Under the pieces are notes generated by a model. That model was not told the origin of the DNA, made no database searches, and saw only the letters and a list, made by a program, of their open reading frames with translations. Positions 1 through 9,356 of a stretch of 38,877 nucleotides of DNA are shown here, piece after piece. Position 1 is the first letter of the stretch. Each line of letters opens with the position of its first letter. A program made the position numbers and the translations under genes. Source of the DNA: an uncultured Litorivicinus sp. (GTDB lineage: Bacteria > Pseudomonadota > Gammaproteobacteria > Pseudomonadales > Litorivicinaceae); contig CACBSE010000007.1 in the NCBI GenBank assembly GCA_902541775.1, positions 1 through 38,877 on the forward strand, read 5' to 3'.

Positions 1-1528
1 TTGTTTCGAGTCCTTTGTAATGCCCGACGCCATGATCAATGTGAACGATGGGATCGCCAATTTCGATCTCAGAGAGATCTCGGACAATAAGATCTGTCGC
101 AATTTCATGTTGTTTCCGTCTTCGCCGTTGAGGCACGCGGCGGCCGAATAACTGGCTTTCTGGAACGATCGCCAATTGATCGACCATGATTCCTTGATCC
201 AATAAACCAAGCGTGATGACTGCATTTCGGTTGCTCGATTGAAAGTCACTGAATCGTTCAATGGGTTCGGGACGTATCCCATGTTTTGCTAATAGCTCAA
301 GAAGTGCTTCACGGCGGCCCGCTGATTCGGCGACGAAACATACCGTTTGACCACTTTCAATTAAGGCCTTGATTCGCGCGGCTGGTTCATCTGCTTTCGC
401 ATCAAAAGTGACATCAGGAAGTGGGCGAATGCGTGCGTGTGTCGAGTCAGGTTCGATGATCTCAATCGAGCCAAAGGCCTTTAAATCAGCAAATAATTCT
501 TCCGTTCGAACAAACAATCGTTGAGGTGGAATGATTGGTTTTCTGCGGTCATATCGTAAGCTTTCGTATCGTGTAGTGACATCGGTCCAAAACTGTTCGA
601 GTGCTTGATGCAAGGCGCCAACACGGATCGTACGCGTGTCCGCTGGTAAGTAATCGAACAAGGTTGCCATCTTGTTAAAAAAAAGAGGAGCGTAGTACTC
701 GATCCCCGGTGGCGTGAGCCCCGATGAGACATCCTGATAAATCGAACAGTCTCTGGGGTTTCCCTCAAAGGTTTCGTGCCAATTTTGCCGGAATGTGGCG
801 ATTCCTGAATCAGTCAGTGGAATTTCTCGTGCGGGCAGTAGAGTCACTGACTCGACTTTGGTGACAGTACGCTGGGTGTCTGGATCGAACGCCCTCAAGC
901 TCTCGATTTCGGTATCGAACAGTTCCACGCGTAACGGTTGGTCAGAGCCCATCGGAAAGACGTCAAGAATGGCGCCGCGGACCGCAAATTCTCCATGCTC
1001 ACGGACAGTATCCACGGCATGGTATCCCGAGGCCTCAAGCCGTCTTCGTTCCGTATACAGATCGAATGAATCACCAGTTTTTAAAATGAACCGCTGGCCA
1101 TCTAGGTGTTCTCGAGGTGGAAGCCGGTGTGCGAGCGTTTGTATTGGTAGGATCAATAACCCTCGATGCAGGTCGCCGAGCTGATTCAACGCTTTTAACC
1201 GCTCAGACGTAATGTCCTCGTGGGGCGAGAAACTGTCATAGGGTAGTGTTTCCCAGTCTGGCAAATGTACGATCGGAATATCAGCCAAACCATCGGCCTC
1301 TCCTTCGGCATCTAAGTGATGTTCCTGGCCAAGATAAAAATGTAGGGCATTGGCGAGTTGTTGCGCGTCTTGCGATTTTTCAACCAGTATCAGGACTAGT
1401 GAATCGGAACGAGATGCGATCTCAGCAATTGCCAGTGGTATCGCACTCATCGGAAGGTTCGAGAGTGTCTGCAGTGGACTGCCGGCTATCGGTATTGCAT
1501 CAATCAGTGGTGGTTGGATTGTTAGCAT
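1..1528 (-). CDS. mfd: Transcription-repair coupling factor Mfd, amino-terminal part
   Basis: Mfd is a DNA translocase that removes stalled RNA polymerase from damaged DNA and recruits UvrA. The gene is cut by the left window edge, so only about 509 amino-terminal codons are present and the helicase motor lies outside. The protein starts MLTIQPPLIDAIP, then shows the UvrB-like amino-terminal modules, with segments such as LPDWETLPYDSFSPHEDITS near residue 90 and VREHGEFAVRGAILDVFPMG near residue 170. Close to the cut end it reads GDPIVHIDHGVGHYKG, the start of the RNA-polymerase-interacting CarD-like domain, at the position expected from E. coli Mfd. The start is the ATG at 1528. The gene is divergent from pdxB across a 70-base gap. 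The identification rests on the domain order and the characteristic CarD-like motif, and is firm. Confidence 0.95.
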   Translation of the reverse strand, partial: MLTIQPPLIDAIPIAGSPLQTLSNLPMSAIPLAIAEIASRSDSLVLILVEKSQDAQQLANALHFYLGQEHHLDAEGEADGLADIPIVHLPDWETLPYDSFSPHEDITSERLKALNQLGDLHRGLLILPIQTLAHRLPPREHLDGQRFILKTGDSFDLYTERRRLEASGYHAVDTVREHGEFAVRGAILDVFPMGSDQPLRVELFDTEIESLRAFDPDTQRTVTKVESVTLLPAREIPLTDSGIATFRQNWHETFEGNPRDCSIYQDVSSGLTPPGIEYYAPLFFNKMATLFDYLPADTRTIRVGALHQALEQFWTDVTTRYESLRYDRRKPIIPPQRLFVRTEELFADLKAFGSIEIIEPDSTHARIRPLPDVTFDAKADEPAARIKALIESGQTVCFVAESAGRREALLELLAKHGIRPEPIERFSDFQSSNRNAVITLGLLDQGIMVDQLAIVPESQLFGRRVPQRRRRKQHEIATDLIVRDLSEIEIGDPIVHIDHGVGHYKGLET

Positions 1529-1598
1529 GTGGTGTCGTGGCTTTGTCTGAGAGGAAAGTATAGGTGACAATCAATGGTTTCGCTTGAGGGAACTTTCA

Positions 1599-2654
1599 AT
1601 GACGATTTTGGTGGCTGACGAAGGACTTTTGGGACTGACCGAGCTTGTTCCCAGTCATTGCGAAATTCGTTGGTACTCAGGGCGCGATATTCCTCAAACC
1701 ATTTTAAAGGGTGCAGATGGTCTTTTGGTCCGCTCGACGGCACGGGTGTCGGCGCATAATCTCCCCGACTCGATTCGTTTCGTTGGAACAGCGACGATAG
1801 GCACCGATCACCTTCCACTTCAGCACTTATTGGATAGAGCGATTCGCGTTGTATCCGCTCCGGGATGTAATGCCTTTGCGGTGACTGATTACGTCCTTTC
1901 TCATGTTTTCAGTTGGGCAAAATCGAGAGGGCGGAACACTACTGATTTAACGCTAGGCATCATTGGTGTTGGTGCAGTGGGCTCACTGCTCGATGAGCGC
2001 GCTCGAGCGTTGGGGATCAATACCTTACTTTCGGACCAACCGCGGGCTGATTCGGGGCGGCGACTCGATCATTTGCCGTTGGTTGATGTTGTTCGGCAGG
2101 CCGATGTCATATCGCTACATGTACCACGCGTGACGACAGGTGATTATGTGACAGACCGGCTTCTCGATGAGAATGTCTTGTCACAGATTAAGCGATCTGC
2201 GCTATTGGTGAATGCATCACGCGGTCAGGTTTTGCATGAGCATGACCTAATCAAACAAACGCATTTCGATTTAGTGCTGGATGTGTTTCCGAATGAACCC
2301 GTTATCAGTGATGCGTTGATCAGTCGTGCATGGCGGATATCGCCGCATATAGCGGGTCATTCAGTTGAGGGTAAATATCGGGGAACAAAACTGATAGTCA
2401 ACGAGGCGGCGTCGGTGTTCGGGTTTGAGTTGAATCAGCTCGATGAAGAAAAATTTTTAGAGACCGTTGGTGGTATTCGGGTGGTCGCCAGTTCGATGAT
2501 TGATACGATCCTGACGGCCTGTCCGTTGGCTGAAACGGATCGTGCGCTTCGCGAGGCGGTATTTCGCGCATTCGAACTGGAAAAGCCCCACCTCTTTGAT
2601 TCAGTTCGGAAAACTTATCGCCTACGACGCGAATCGGAGCCGTCGCCCCTCTAG
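1599..2654 (+). CDS. pdxB: Erythronate-4-phosphate dehydrogenase PdxB
   Basis: PdxB oxidises 4-phosphoerythronate in the DXP-dependent pyridoxal phosphate pathway in the cytoplasm. The 351-residue product has a D-2-hydroxyacid dehydrogenase fold. It shows the Rossmann motif GIIGVGAVGS, the arginine-bearing segment NASRGQVL, an acidic segment DVFPNEPV, and the histidine-bearing SPHIAGHSVEGKYRGT, which is diagnostic for PdxB over other family members. The small carboxy-terminal PdxB domain follows. I chose the ATG at 1599 because GAGGG lies eight bases upstream; a TTG 15 bases earlier is in frame but has no better signal. It is slightly shorter than the E. coli enzyme (about 378 residues). It converges on metH with 51 bases between stops. 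Confidence 0.93.
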   Translation: MTILVADEGLLGLTELVPSHCEIRWYSGRDIPQTILKGADGLLVRSTARVSAHNLPDSIRFVGTATIGTDHLPLQHLLDRAIRVVSAPGCNAFAVTDYVLSHVFSWAKSRGRNTTDLTLGIIGVGAVGSLLDERARALGINTLLSDQPRADSGRRLDHLPLVDVVRQADVISLHVPRVTTGDYVTDRLLDENVLSQIKRSALLVNASRGQVLHEHDLIKQTHFDLVLDVFPNEPVISDALISRAWRISPHIAGHSVEGKYRGTKLIVNEAASVFGFELNQLDEEKFLETVGGIRVVASSMIDTILTACPLAETDRALREAVFRAFELEKPHLFDSVRKTYRLRRESEPSPL

Positions 2655-2658
2655 GGGC
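2645..2658. terminator. Short GC hairpin between convergent pdxB and metH
   Basis: A five-base-pair stem GCCCC/GGGGC with loop TCTA overlaps the pdxB stop codon, in the 51-base space where pdxB and metH converge. It has no run of T on either side, so it is at best a weak or Rho-assisted terminator. Confidence 0.3.
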
Positions 2659-2705
2659 TTGCAGAAAGACATTACTGTCTCCGATTGATGAGACGTGTTG
2701 AGTGC

Positions 2706-5700
2706 CTATCCAAGAATCGGTGAAAGCCACCGTGCATTCTCGTCAACAGCCTCGTTTCTTAATGCTGAGTAACTCGTCAGTTGGTCTTTCCCGATTTGGC
2801 CGAGGGTGAAGTATCGTGCATCCGGGTGAGCAAAATAAAAGCCGCTCACTGATGCTGTCGGCCACATCGCTAAGCTGTCGGTGACTGAGATCCCTGTTGC
2901 AGCTTCCACATCAAGGAGTGACCACAGTGAGCGCTTTTCACGATGATCAGGGCATGCAGGATATCCTGGAGCTGGCCGAATGCCACGATATTTTTCGCGG
3001 ATGAGTTCTTCATTCGACAACGCCTCGTTGGCTGCATATCCCCAGAACTCGGTCCGTACTCGACGATGTAAATGCTCAGCAAAACTTTCAGCGAAGCGAT
3101 CGGCGAGTGCTTTCAGTAAAATCGCTTGGTAGTCATCGTGCGCATCTTCAAACGCTTTGACGTGGGTATCAATTCCGTGACCGGTGGTCACTGCAAATGC
3201 GCCGATGTAGTCGAGCTGACCTGATTCTTTCGGTGCAATGAAGTCACTTAAGCAGAGTTGAGGTTTGCCGTCGGGCATTGGCCGTTGTTGCCTCAACCAG
3301 TGAGTTCTCAATAATTCACGATCGTGATTATCGGGATCCAAAATAACGATACTGTTGCCCTCGGAGTATGCTGGGAAACATCCTGCGACCGCGTCGGCTC
3401 GCAACCATTTTTCATCGATGATTTTTTCGAGCATCGCCTGAGCATCATTGAAGAGTTTCCGCGCTTCAGGTCCTTTTCGGGGATCGTTCAAGATGTAAGG
3501 GAATTTGCCACTGAATTCCCACGCATTGAAGAAGGGCATCCAATCAATCGTGTCTAACAGTGCATCCAATGGATAGTCGTTTAGAGTCAGGCGTCCAATC
3601 GCATTGGGGGTGACAATGGTGGTGGTATCAAAAGACAGTTCAGGCCGACGCGAGTTGGCGTCTTCAATCGATAGCAGTTTTCTTGGCGCTCTACCGGCAT
3701 GCGCTTTTCGTTTCGCGTCATGATCGGTTACGATTTCCTGATGGTAGCTGTCACGCTCATCGCTCAATAACTTTGATGCGACCCCAACTGCGCGTGATGC
3801 GTCTTTGACGTACAGCACGGGTCCAGAGTAAGCAGGATCAATTTTCACTGAAGTGTGTGCAGGAGAAGTGGTTGCTCCGCCAATTAAAAGTGGACAGGTG
3901 AAGCCCTGGCGTTCCATTTCTGAGGCAACGGTCACCATCTCATCCAAGGATGGTGTGATTAAGCCAGACAGGCCGATGATGTCTGCATTGTGTTCGCGTG
4001 CCGCATCGAGGATCGTCTGTGTTGGGACCATGACGCCCAAGTCGATCACTTTGAAGTTATTACACTGTAAAACGACGCCCACGATGTTTTTCCCAATATC
4101 GTGGACATCACCTTTGACAGTCGCCATGATGATCACGCCATGCTCTTGGCTGGTATCTCCTGCGGCTTCTTTCTCTTCTTCAATGAAAGGGATGAGATGC
4201 GCGACGCCTTTTTTCATGACGCGGGCTGATTTCACAACCTGTGGCAAGAACATTTTTCCTGCACCGAAGAGGTCCCCGACGGTGTTCATCCCATCCATCA
4301 GTGGTCCTTCAATCACCGATAGTGGGCGTGGCGCATTCAGCCGCGCTTCTTCAGTATCTTCGACCACATAGGTATCGATACCCTTGATGAGTGCATACGC
4401 TAAGCGCTCTTCACAGGTGCCGTTACGCCATTCGGCAACTGTCGTGTCATCCTCGTCTTTACCGACATTGTATTTCGGTGCGATCTCAACAAGACGTTCT
4501 GTCGCGTCATCGCGACGGTTTAATATCACGTCTTCGACAAGCTCTCGGAGTTCAGCTTCGATATCCTCATAAATCGCCAACTGGCCCGCATTGACGATTC
4601 CCATTGAGAGGCCTTCACGAATCGCGTGAAACAAGAACACGGAGTGCATCGCCTCGCGTACCGGGTTATTTCCACGGAACGAGAAGGAGACATTCGAGAT
4701 GCCGCCAGAAATGTAACTGTGTGGACAGTATTCGGTGATGTCTTTGCACGCATGGATAAAGTCGAGCGCGTAGTTATTGTGCTCTTCGATACCTGTCGCA
4801 ACAGCGAAGACATTTGGGTCGAATACGATGTCTTCCGGTGGAATGCCGATAACGTCGATTAATAGCTTATACGAGCGTTGGCAGATTTCGAGTTTGCGTT
4901 CACGCGTATCTGCTTGGCCGGTTTCATCGAAAGCCATGACAACAACGGCAAACCCATACTGTCGGATTTTTCGTGCCTGCTCTAAGAAATTGGCTTCGCC
5001 TTCTTTTAGGGAGATGGAGTTAATAATTCCTTTTCCCTGAATACACTGCATGCCGGCCTCGAGGATGTCCCATTTGGATGAGTCAATCATCACAGGGACT
5101 CTCGATATGTCAGGCTCTGAAGCAATCAGGTTTAAGAACGTCACCATGGCAGATTTTGAGTCCAGCATGCCCTCATCCATATTAATATCGATGACCTGGG
5201 CGCCGTTCTCGACTTGCTGTCGGGCGACCGCAAGCGCTTCGTCAAATTCACTATTGAGAATCAATCGTTTAAACATCGCAGAACCGGTGACGTTGGTTCG
5301 TTCTCCGACGTTCACAAAGCCAGTCGTATCGTCTGCAATAAATGGTTCAAGCCCGGATAGGCGCATCACACGCTCTTTTACCGGTATCTCACGTGGTTGG
5401 TGTCTTGCAACTTTTTCTGCGATCAAACGGATGTGTTCCGGAGTGGTCCCGCAACAACCGCCGATAATGTTGACAAGACCAGCATCAGCGTATTCTGCAA
5501 CGATTTCAGACATCTCGGCTGCGTCTAAATCATATTCGCCAAATTGATTGGGTAGCCCCGCGTTTGGATGCGCGGAAACAAAGGTATCGGCAACGCGAGA
5601 CAGGTCTGATAAGAACGGGCGGAGTTCTTTGGGGCCAAGTGCACAATTCAAACCAATTGTCAGTGGTTTGGCATGACGAACCGAGAACCAAAATGCTTCT

Positions 5701-6374
5701 GTTGTTTGACCAGATAAGGTTCGACCTGATGCATCAGTTATCGTTCCTGAGATCATGATGCGGATTTGGATTCCGGTCTCGCGAGCAACTTCGTCGATCG
5801 CGAACAAGGCGGCTTTTGCGTTAAGGGTATCGAAAACGGTCTCAACCAAAATGAGATCAGCACCACCTTCGAGGAGCGCTCGTGTCGCATCTGTGTAGGT
5901 ATCGACCAGTTGATTAAACGTGATATTGCGCGCACCTGGATCAGTTACGTCAGGGCTAATAGAGCACGTTCTGTTGGTTGGTCCTAAAACGCCTACCACT
6001 AGGATTGGCCTATCATAGGAGTCTGCAACTGAACGTGCGAGTTTCGCGGCCTCACGGTTCAATTCGCCGACGAGTTCGTCCATTGCATAATCAGCCATCG
6101 ATGGTCGGTTTGCATTGAAAGTATTGGTTTCGACAATACTTGCTCCTGCATCGATGTAGTCTTTGTGAATCGATGCAATCAGATCTGGCTGCGTGAGTGT
6201 TAACAGATCGTTGTTCCCCGTTAAATCCTGTGGGAAATCTCTAAACCGTTCGCCACGGTAATCACTCTCACTTAGGCCTGCGCCTTGAATCATAGTACCC
6301 ATCCCACCATCGAGGATGATGATAGAATCTGTCAGTGTGGATTCAAGCCATTGGATGCGCTCATCGCGTGTCAT
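2706..6374 (-). CDS. metH: Cobalamin-dependent methionine synthase MetH
   Basis: MetH transfers the methyl group of 5-methyltetrahydrofolate to homocysteine via methylcobalamin. The 1222-residue product is full length. In order: a homocysteine-binding domain with zinc cysteines at about 244 (GLNCALGP) and 307-308 (GGCCGTTP); a pterin-binding domain starting near 355 ([13 protein letters not shown]); the cap; the B12 domain with the cobalt-ligating DVHDIG motif, histidine near 758; and the activation domain ending with the SAM-binding stretch [13 protein letters not shown] chose the ATG at 6374, with GAGG seven bases upstream, over an in-frame TTG two codons earlier. It lies two bases after the metF stop and is clearly in the same operon as metF and the sahR-like gene. 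No cobalamin or SAM riboswitch was seen upstream, so control probably comes from the regulator. Confidence 0.98.
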   Translation of the reverse strand: MTRDERIQWLESTLTDSIIILDGGMGTMIQGAGLSESDYRGERFRDFPQDLTGNNDLLTLTQPDLIASIHKDYIDAGASIVETNTFNANRPSMADYAMDELVGELNREAAKLARSVADSYDRPILVVGVLGPTNRTCSISPDVTDPGARNITFNQLVDTYTDATRALLEGGADLILVETVFDTLNAKAALFAIDEVARETGIQIRIMISGTITDASGRTLSGQTTEAFWFSVRHAKPLTIGLNCALGPKELRPFLSDLSRVADTFVSAHPNAGLPNQFGEYDLDAAEMSEIVAEYADAGLVNIIGGCCGTTPEHIRLIAEKVARHQPREIPVKERVMRLSGLEPFIADDTTGFVNVGERTNVTGSAMFKRLILNSEFDEALAVARQQVENGAQVIDINMDEGMLDSKSAMVTFLNLIASEPDISRVPVMIDSSKWDILEAGMQCIQGKGIINSISLKEGEANFLEQARKIRQYGFAVVVMAFDETGQADTRERKLEICQRSYKLLIDVIGIPPEDIVFDPNVFAVATGIEEHNNYALDFIHACKDITEYCPHSYISGGISNVSFSFRGNNPVREAMHSVFLFHAIREGLSMGIVNAGQLAIYEDIEAELRELVEDVILNRRDDATERLVEIAPKYNVGKDEDDTTVAEWRNGTCEERLAYALIKGIDTYVVEDTEEARLNAPRPLSVIEGPLMDGMNTVGDLFGAGKMFLPQVVKSARVMKKGVAHLIPFIEEEKEAAGDTSQEHGVIIMATVKGDVHDIGKNIVGVVLQCNNFKVIDLGVMVPTQTILDAAREHNADIIGLSGLITPSLDEMVTVASEMERQGFTCPLLIGGATTSPAHTSVKIDPAYSGPVLYVKDASRAVGVASKLLSDERDSYHQEIVTDHDAKRKAHAGRAPRKLLSIEDANSRRPELSFDTTTIVTPNAIGRLTLNDYPLDALLDTIDWMPFFNAWEFSGKFPYILNDPRKGPEARKLFNDAQAMLEKIIDEKWLRADAVAGCFPAYSEGNSIVILDPDNHDRELLRTHWLRQQRPMPDGKPQLCLSDFIAPKESGQLDYIGAFAVTTGHGIDTHVKAFEDAHDDYQAILLKALADRFAESFAEHLHRRVRTEFWGYAANEALSNEELIREKYRGIRPAPGYPACPDHREKRSLWSLLDVEAATGISVTDSLAMWPTASVSGFYFAHPDARYFTLGQIGKDQLTSYSALRNEAVDENARWLSPILG

Positions 6375-6376
6375 AC

Positions 6377-7225
6377 TCAACCTCGAACTCCTAACGCGTG
6401 GCAGACAGCAAAGCTGAGATCTGAGCGATTGAGTGTGTAGAAATGGAAATCCTCAACGCCTTCTCGGCCAAGATCCTCTGCTTGTGAAACAGCCGCATGT
6501 GCTGCGATCAACTGGCGTGTTGTCGGGTCCTCGTCGAGCCCTTCAAATAATGTGGAAAGAGATTGTGGAATCGATGCGCCACAGGCTCTAGCAAATCGCA
6601 CCAGTGTATTGAAGTTGGTGACAGGTAAAATTCCAGGGATCAAGTCGACATCAATTTGTGCCGCGGCGATACGGTCTCGGAAGCGCAAAAAAATCTCGTT
6701 ATCGAAGAAAAATTGAGTAATCGCTCGGCGACCACCGGCATCGACTTTACGCTTTAAATTCTCCAAGTCTGCATCTACAGAAATCGCTTGAGGATGTGTT
6801 TCTGGGTAGGCCGCAACAAATAATTCAAATGGATGTTTCTCAAGTAATCCTTGAACCAAATCAGATGCATAGGCGTAACCGTGAGAATGCGGCACATAAT
6901 CGGCCTCGGCACCACCCTCAGGATCACCGCGCAAAGCGACAATCTGGCGGACCCCCATGCTCCAGTATTCGTCAGCGATTGAATTGATTTCTTCCTGCGG
7001 TGCGCCGACGCAGGTCAGATGCGGAACGGGCTTAAGGTTCGTTTTTGTTAACAAACTCTCAATGACTTGCTGCGTACGCTCCCGAGTGGACCCATCAGCA
7101 CCATATGTGATCGAGACAAACTCTGGGTTTAACGGAGCGAGTCGCTCTACAGTTTTCCATAAGCTTGCTTCGGCTTCCGGAGTCTTCGGTGGAAAAAATT
7201 CAAATGACACGCGTGGCGCGTTCAT
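6377..7225 (-). CDS. metF: 5,10-methylenetetrahydrofolate reductase MetF
   Basis: MetF reduces methylenetetrahydrofolate to 5-methyltetrahydrofolate, the methyl donor used by the adjacent MetH. The 282-residue product has the family opening [14 protein letters not shown], followed by [25 protein letters not shown] and the flavin/folate segment IVALRGDP. The length is normal for bacterial MetF. The start ATG at 7225 overlaps the stop of the upstream sahR-like gene by four bases, and its stop lies two bases before metH. Translational coupling of the three genes is likely. The identification is firm. Confidence 0.97.
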   Translation of the reverse strand: MNAPRVSFEFFPPKTPEAEASLWKTVERLAPLNPEFVSITYGADGSTRERTQQVIESLLTKTNLKPVPHLTCVGAPQEEINSIADEYWSMGVRQIVALRGDPEGGAEADYVPHSHGYAYASDLVQGLLEKHPFELFVAAYPETHPQAISVDADLENLKRKVDAGGRRAITQFFFDNEIFLRFRDRIAAAQIDVDLIPGILPVTNFNTLVRFARACGASIPQSLSTLFEGLDEDPTTRQLIAAHAAVSQAEDLGREGVEDFHFYTLNRSDLSFAVCHALGVRG

Positions 7226-8157
7226 GGGCGATCCTGATTTTTCTGAGAGACCAACAAACTAATATCCAGTACATCGCCAGGCAGTACGTTGGTTGCGGTA
7301 ATCTTCAATCCTGCTTCTTCAAGCCAATGTTGAATATCAGAAATTGCGATACCCACTGATGGTGGGGTTTTAGCCTGGACGGCTTCAGTAAATGCGACTA
7401 CCAGAAGGCGTCCATGCGGTTTAAGAACGCGTGTCGCTTCTTTGATCAGAGCATCCGGGTTCGATGCGAAATACAGTACCTGGTCAATCGTGACGGTATC
7501 GAAATGCCGCGCAGGAAATCGCATTTGATACATGTCTTCTTGACGGACTGTGAGGTGCGGAAGATCTGCCTCTGCAAGTGCGTTGCGCGCGACCATAACC
7601 ATTTTTTTCGATAGATCGATACCGACGCCGCTGTCGGCGAGTGGCCCTGCAATCTTCAGCATGCGTCCGGTGCCGGTTGCGACATCTAATAGATGCCCGA
7701 CATCCCGTCCCGCTAAGGCTTGCTTGACGGCGTCACTGAATCGAAGTTCATCGCCATGATATTCGTGTAGCCTGAGCCAATCGGGGACTTCGGTTTCGAC
7801 AAACTCCTCCGAAAGCTTCGCTCGTGCATCACGCAGTTCATTGAGTCGGGCTTGATCGAGCTCCATGAGGTCATCGTCCATCGGCAATTGTTCCAAAAGA
7901 CCCGAAATCAGTTGTTGGCAATGTGCGTTTTGTGCGACTCGATAGAACACCCAATGCTGTTCGCGGAAACTCTCCAAGACGCCGGCGTCTTGCAGTAATT
8001 TTAAGTGACGAGAGACGCGAGGCTGCGATTGGCCGACAATCCGCATCAGTTCTGATACAGTCAATTCGCCGTGAGCGCACAAACGCGTCAGTCTGAACCG
8101 GGTTGGTTCGGCAATCGCTTTTAACGCGACGATGTAATCATCATATGATATCCACAT
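7222..8157 (-). CDS. sahR: ArsR-family regulator with SAM-methyltransferase-like domain, SahR-like
   Basis: The 311-residue protein joins an ArsR-type winged helix (residues about 5-75, with VSELMRIVGQSQPRVSRHLK as the recognition region) to a Rossmann methyltransferase-like domain. The latter has a nucleoside-binding motif LLDVATGTGRM at 157-167 and a later VLKPHGRLLVVAF. This architecture, in one operon with metF and metH, matches SahR, a repressor known to release DNA when S-adenosylhomocysteine binds its methyltransferase-like domain and so to induce methionine-cycle genes. That it acts this way here is inference. The start ATG at 8157 begins right before the helix-turn-helix domain; the longer open frame to 8244 runs through the promoter. 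No Shine-Dalgarno sequence precedes the ATG. A true methyltransferase role is possible but less likely. Confidence 0.85.
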   Translation of the reverse strand: MWISYDDYIVALKAIAEPTRFRLTRLCAHGELTVSELMRIVGQSQPRVSRHLKLLQDAGVLESFREQHWVFYRVAQNAHCQQLISGLLEQLPMDDDLMELDQARLNELRDARAKLSEEFVETEVPDWLRLHEYHGDELRFSDAVKQALAGRDVGHLLDVATGTGRMLKIAGPLADSGVGIDLSKKMVMVARNALAEADLPHLTVRQEDMYQMRFPARHFDTVTIDQVLYFASNPDALIKEATRVLKPHGRLLVVAFTEAVQAKTPPSVGIAISDIQHWLEEAGLKITATNVLPGDVLDISLLVSQKNQDRP

Positions 8158-8166
8158 GCTGATATA
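8128..8166 (-). promoter_or_regulatory. Unpaired leader/start region of sahR-like gene, possible leaderless start
   Basis: On the minus strand, TTGAAC (a -35 candidate) is followed by 18 bases and then TATTAT (a -10 candidate). The latter ends about eight bases before the ATG at 8157. With normal spacing, transcription would begin at or next to the start codon. The absence of any Shine-Dalgarno sequence agrees with a leaderless transcript. This is a reading by eye, not a measured start site. Confidence 0.35.
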
Positions 8167-8168
8167 AT
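8160..8168 (+). promoter_or_regulatory. Extended -10 promoter element for the hydrolase gene
   Basis: TGATATAAT is a perfect extended -10 (TGn followed by TATAAT). No convincing -35 lies upstream, which is tolerated with an extended -10. Transcription would start near 8175, inside the adjacent palindrome, about 28 bases before the hydrolase start codon. Confidence 0.5.
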
Positions 8169-8171
8169 AAT

Positions 8172-8187
8172 ATAAAGATATCTTTAT
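8172..8187. promoter_or_regulatory. Perfect 16-bp palindrome, candidate SahR-like operator
   Basis: ATAAAGATATCTTTAT is its own reverse complement over 16 bases. It sits between the divergent sahR-like gene and the 3-hydroxyisobutyryl-CoA hydrolase gene. It fills the space between the minus-strand -35 and -10 candidates and covers the predicted plus-strand start. ArsR-family proteins bind such AT-rich palindromes as dimers. Assignment to this regulator is inference. Confidence 0.6.
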
Positions 8188-8203
8188 GTTCAATGGAGTT
8201 TTG

Positions 8204-9334
8204 ATGTCAGAGCCTACAGTTCGTTTCCACACCGTTCCTCTCAATCATGCAGAAGGAGTCCTCGGGGTCGCTGTCATGGACCGTCCCAAAGCCCTCAACG
8301 CACTCGATCACACCATGATCCATGAACTGTTACAGGTCGTTGAGACGGTTGAATCAGATGCCCTGATCAAAAGTTTGTGGATCGAATCCTCAGCTGAGAA
8401 AGCATTTTGTGCTGGAGGTGACGTGCGCGATGTCACAAACAATGGGCAAACGGGTGGGCTAACGGATCTCACGAAATCCTCGGATTACCTTGCAGATGAG
8501 TATTTGTTGGATGTGTGGTTGCGTCATTGTTCAAAACCGGTGTTTGCATGGGGTGATGGATACATCATGGGTGGTGGCATGGGTGTGTTCCAAGGTGCCG
8601 ATGTTCGTTGTGTGACCGAGCATTCGAATTTAGCGATGCCTGAAGTACGGATCGGGTTTGTACCAGATTGCGGAGGCAGTTGGTTCTTAAATCGTGTACC
8701 GAATGGTTTGGGTGTTTGTCTTGCAATGAGTGGTGCGACTGTTGGTGCAGCCGACGGATGTTGGTTAAATCTGGCTGATTGGTTGTTGCCGCGTGCTGAG
8801 AAATCGGCATTGTTCGAGGCCGTTCTTGACCTTTCGTTCGCTTCGAAAGAGAAAGCGTTATCAGAGATTGGTGAGATTCTTCATCAGGCGACATCAGAAT
8901 TACCCCGACAAGGGCCGTGGGAAGAGAATGGCGCGCGATTAGGTAACAGCATCCGCCATCAGTCACCCTTAGCTGTGTGGCGTCGAATGCAGGAGTGGCA
9001 CCAAGAAATTCCGGAATTATTTGCTGGGCTGGAACAGGCAAGCCCCGGCGCCGCGATGGTTGCAGGCTATCAACAACAACGAATCAAGTATGAAAATTTG
9101 AGCCAAGCCGTGATCCGCGAACATGATCTTGGGATGCGGTTTTTATCCGACGGTGAGTGGTGCGAGGGCGTGCGGGCGCTGTTGATCGATAAGGACAGAA
9201 ATCCGCAATGGCGGTTTCAGTCAGTTGACGACGTCACATCTGACTGGATTCAGTCGATATTCGCCCCCATAAATTGGACCACGGCACATCCTTTAGTAGC
9301 CAGACTGTCTGCAAAAGGGTTAATCCACGTTTAA
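8204..9334 (+). CDS. 3-hydroxyisobutyryl-CoA hydrolase (enoyl-CoA hydratase superfamily)
   Basis: This enzyme of valine catabolism hydrolyses 3-hydroxyisobutyryl-CoA to 3-hydroxyisobutyrate in the cytoplasm. The 376-residue product is crotonase-like, with the first oxyanion segment KAFCAGGDVRDV, the second GYIMGGGMGVFQ, and the hydrolase-type active-site stretch MPEVRIGFVPDCGGS. The length (enoyl-CoA hydratases are about 260) and the carboxy-terminal extension fit the hydrolase subgroup. I chose the ATG at 8204 with GGAG six bases upstream; the ATG at 8186 lies in the palindrome and has no ribosome site. The next gene encodes the enzyme for the following step. Another crotonase with a related CoA ester substrate is the main alternative. 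Confidence 0.82.
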   Translation: MSEPTVRFHTVPLNHAEGVLGVAVMDRPKALNALDHTMIHELLQVVETVESDALIKSLWIESSAEKAFCAGGDVRDVTNNGQTGGLTDLTKSSDYLADEYLLDVWLRHCSKPVFAWGDGYIMGGGMGVFQGADVRCVTEHSNLAMPEVRIGFVPDCGGSWFLNRVPNGLGVCLAMSGATVGAADGCWLNLADWLLPRAEKSALFEAVLDLSFASKEKALSEIGEILHQATSELPRQGPWEENGARLGNSIRHQSPLAVWRRMQEWHQEIPELFAGLEQASPGAAMVAGYQQQRIKYENLSQAVIREHDLGMRFLSDGEWCEGVRALLIDKDRNPQWRFQSVDDVTSDWIQSIFAPINWTTAHPLVARLSAKGLIHV

Positions 9335-9356
9335 CCTGACAATAAGGAATTTCTGT

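Noticed and set aside
2655-2705. Cobalamin or SAM riboswitch linked to metH
   Set aside because: This gap is downstream of metH, and the upstream side of the operon is the sahR-like promoter with almost no leader; no riboswitch-like conserved segments were seen.
3853-4371. 172-codon plus-strand frame inside metH
   Set aside because: It is antisense to a fully conserved part of MetH, has no ribosome site and resembles no protein.
5050-5547. 165-codon plus-strand frame inside metH
   Set aside because: Antisense shadow of the pterin- and homocysteine-binding domains of MetH.
8565-9041. 158-codon minus-strand frame inside the hydrolase gene
   Set aside because: Antisense shadow with His/Gln/Thr-rich composition, typical of a complementary frame and not of a gene.
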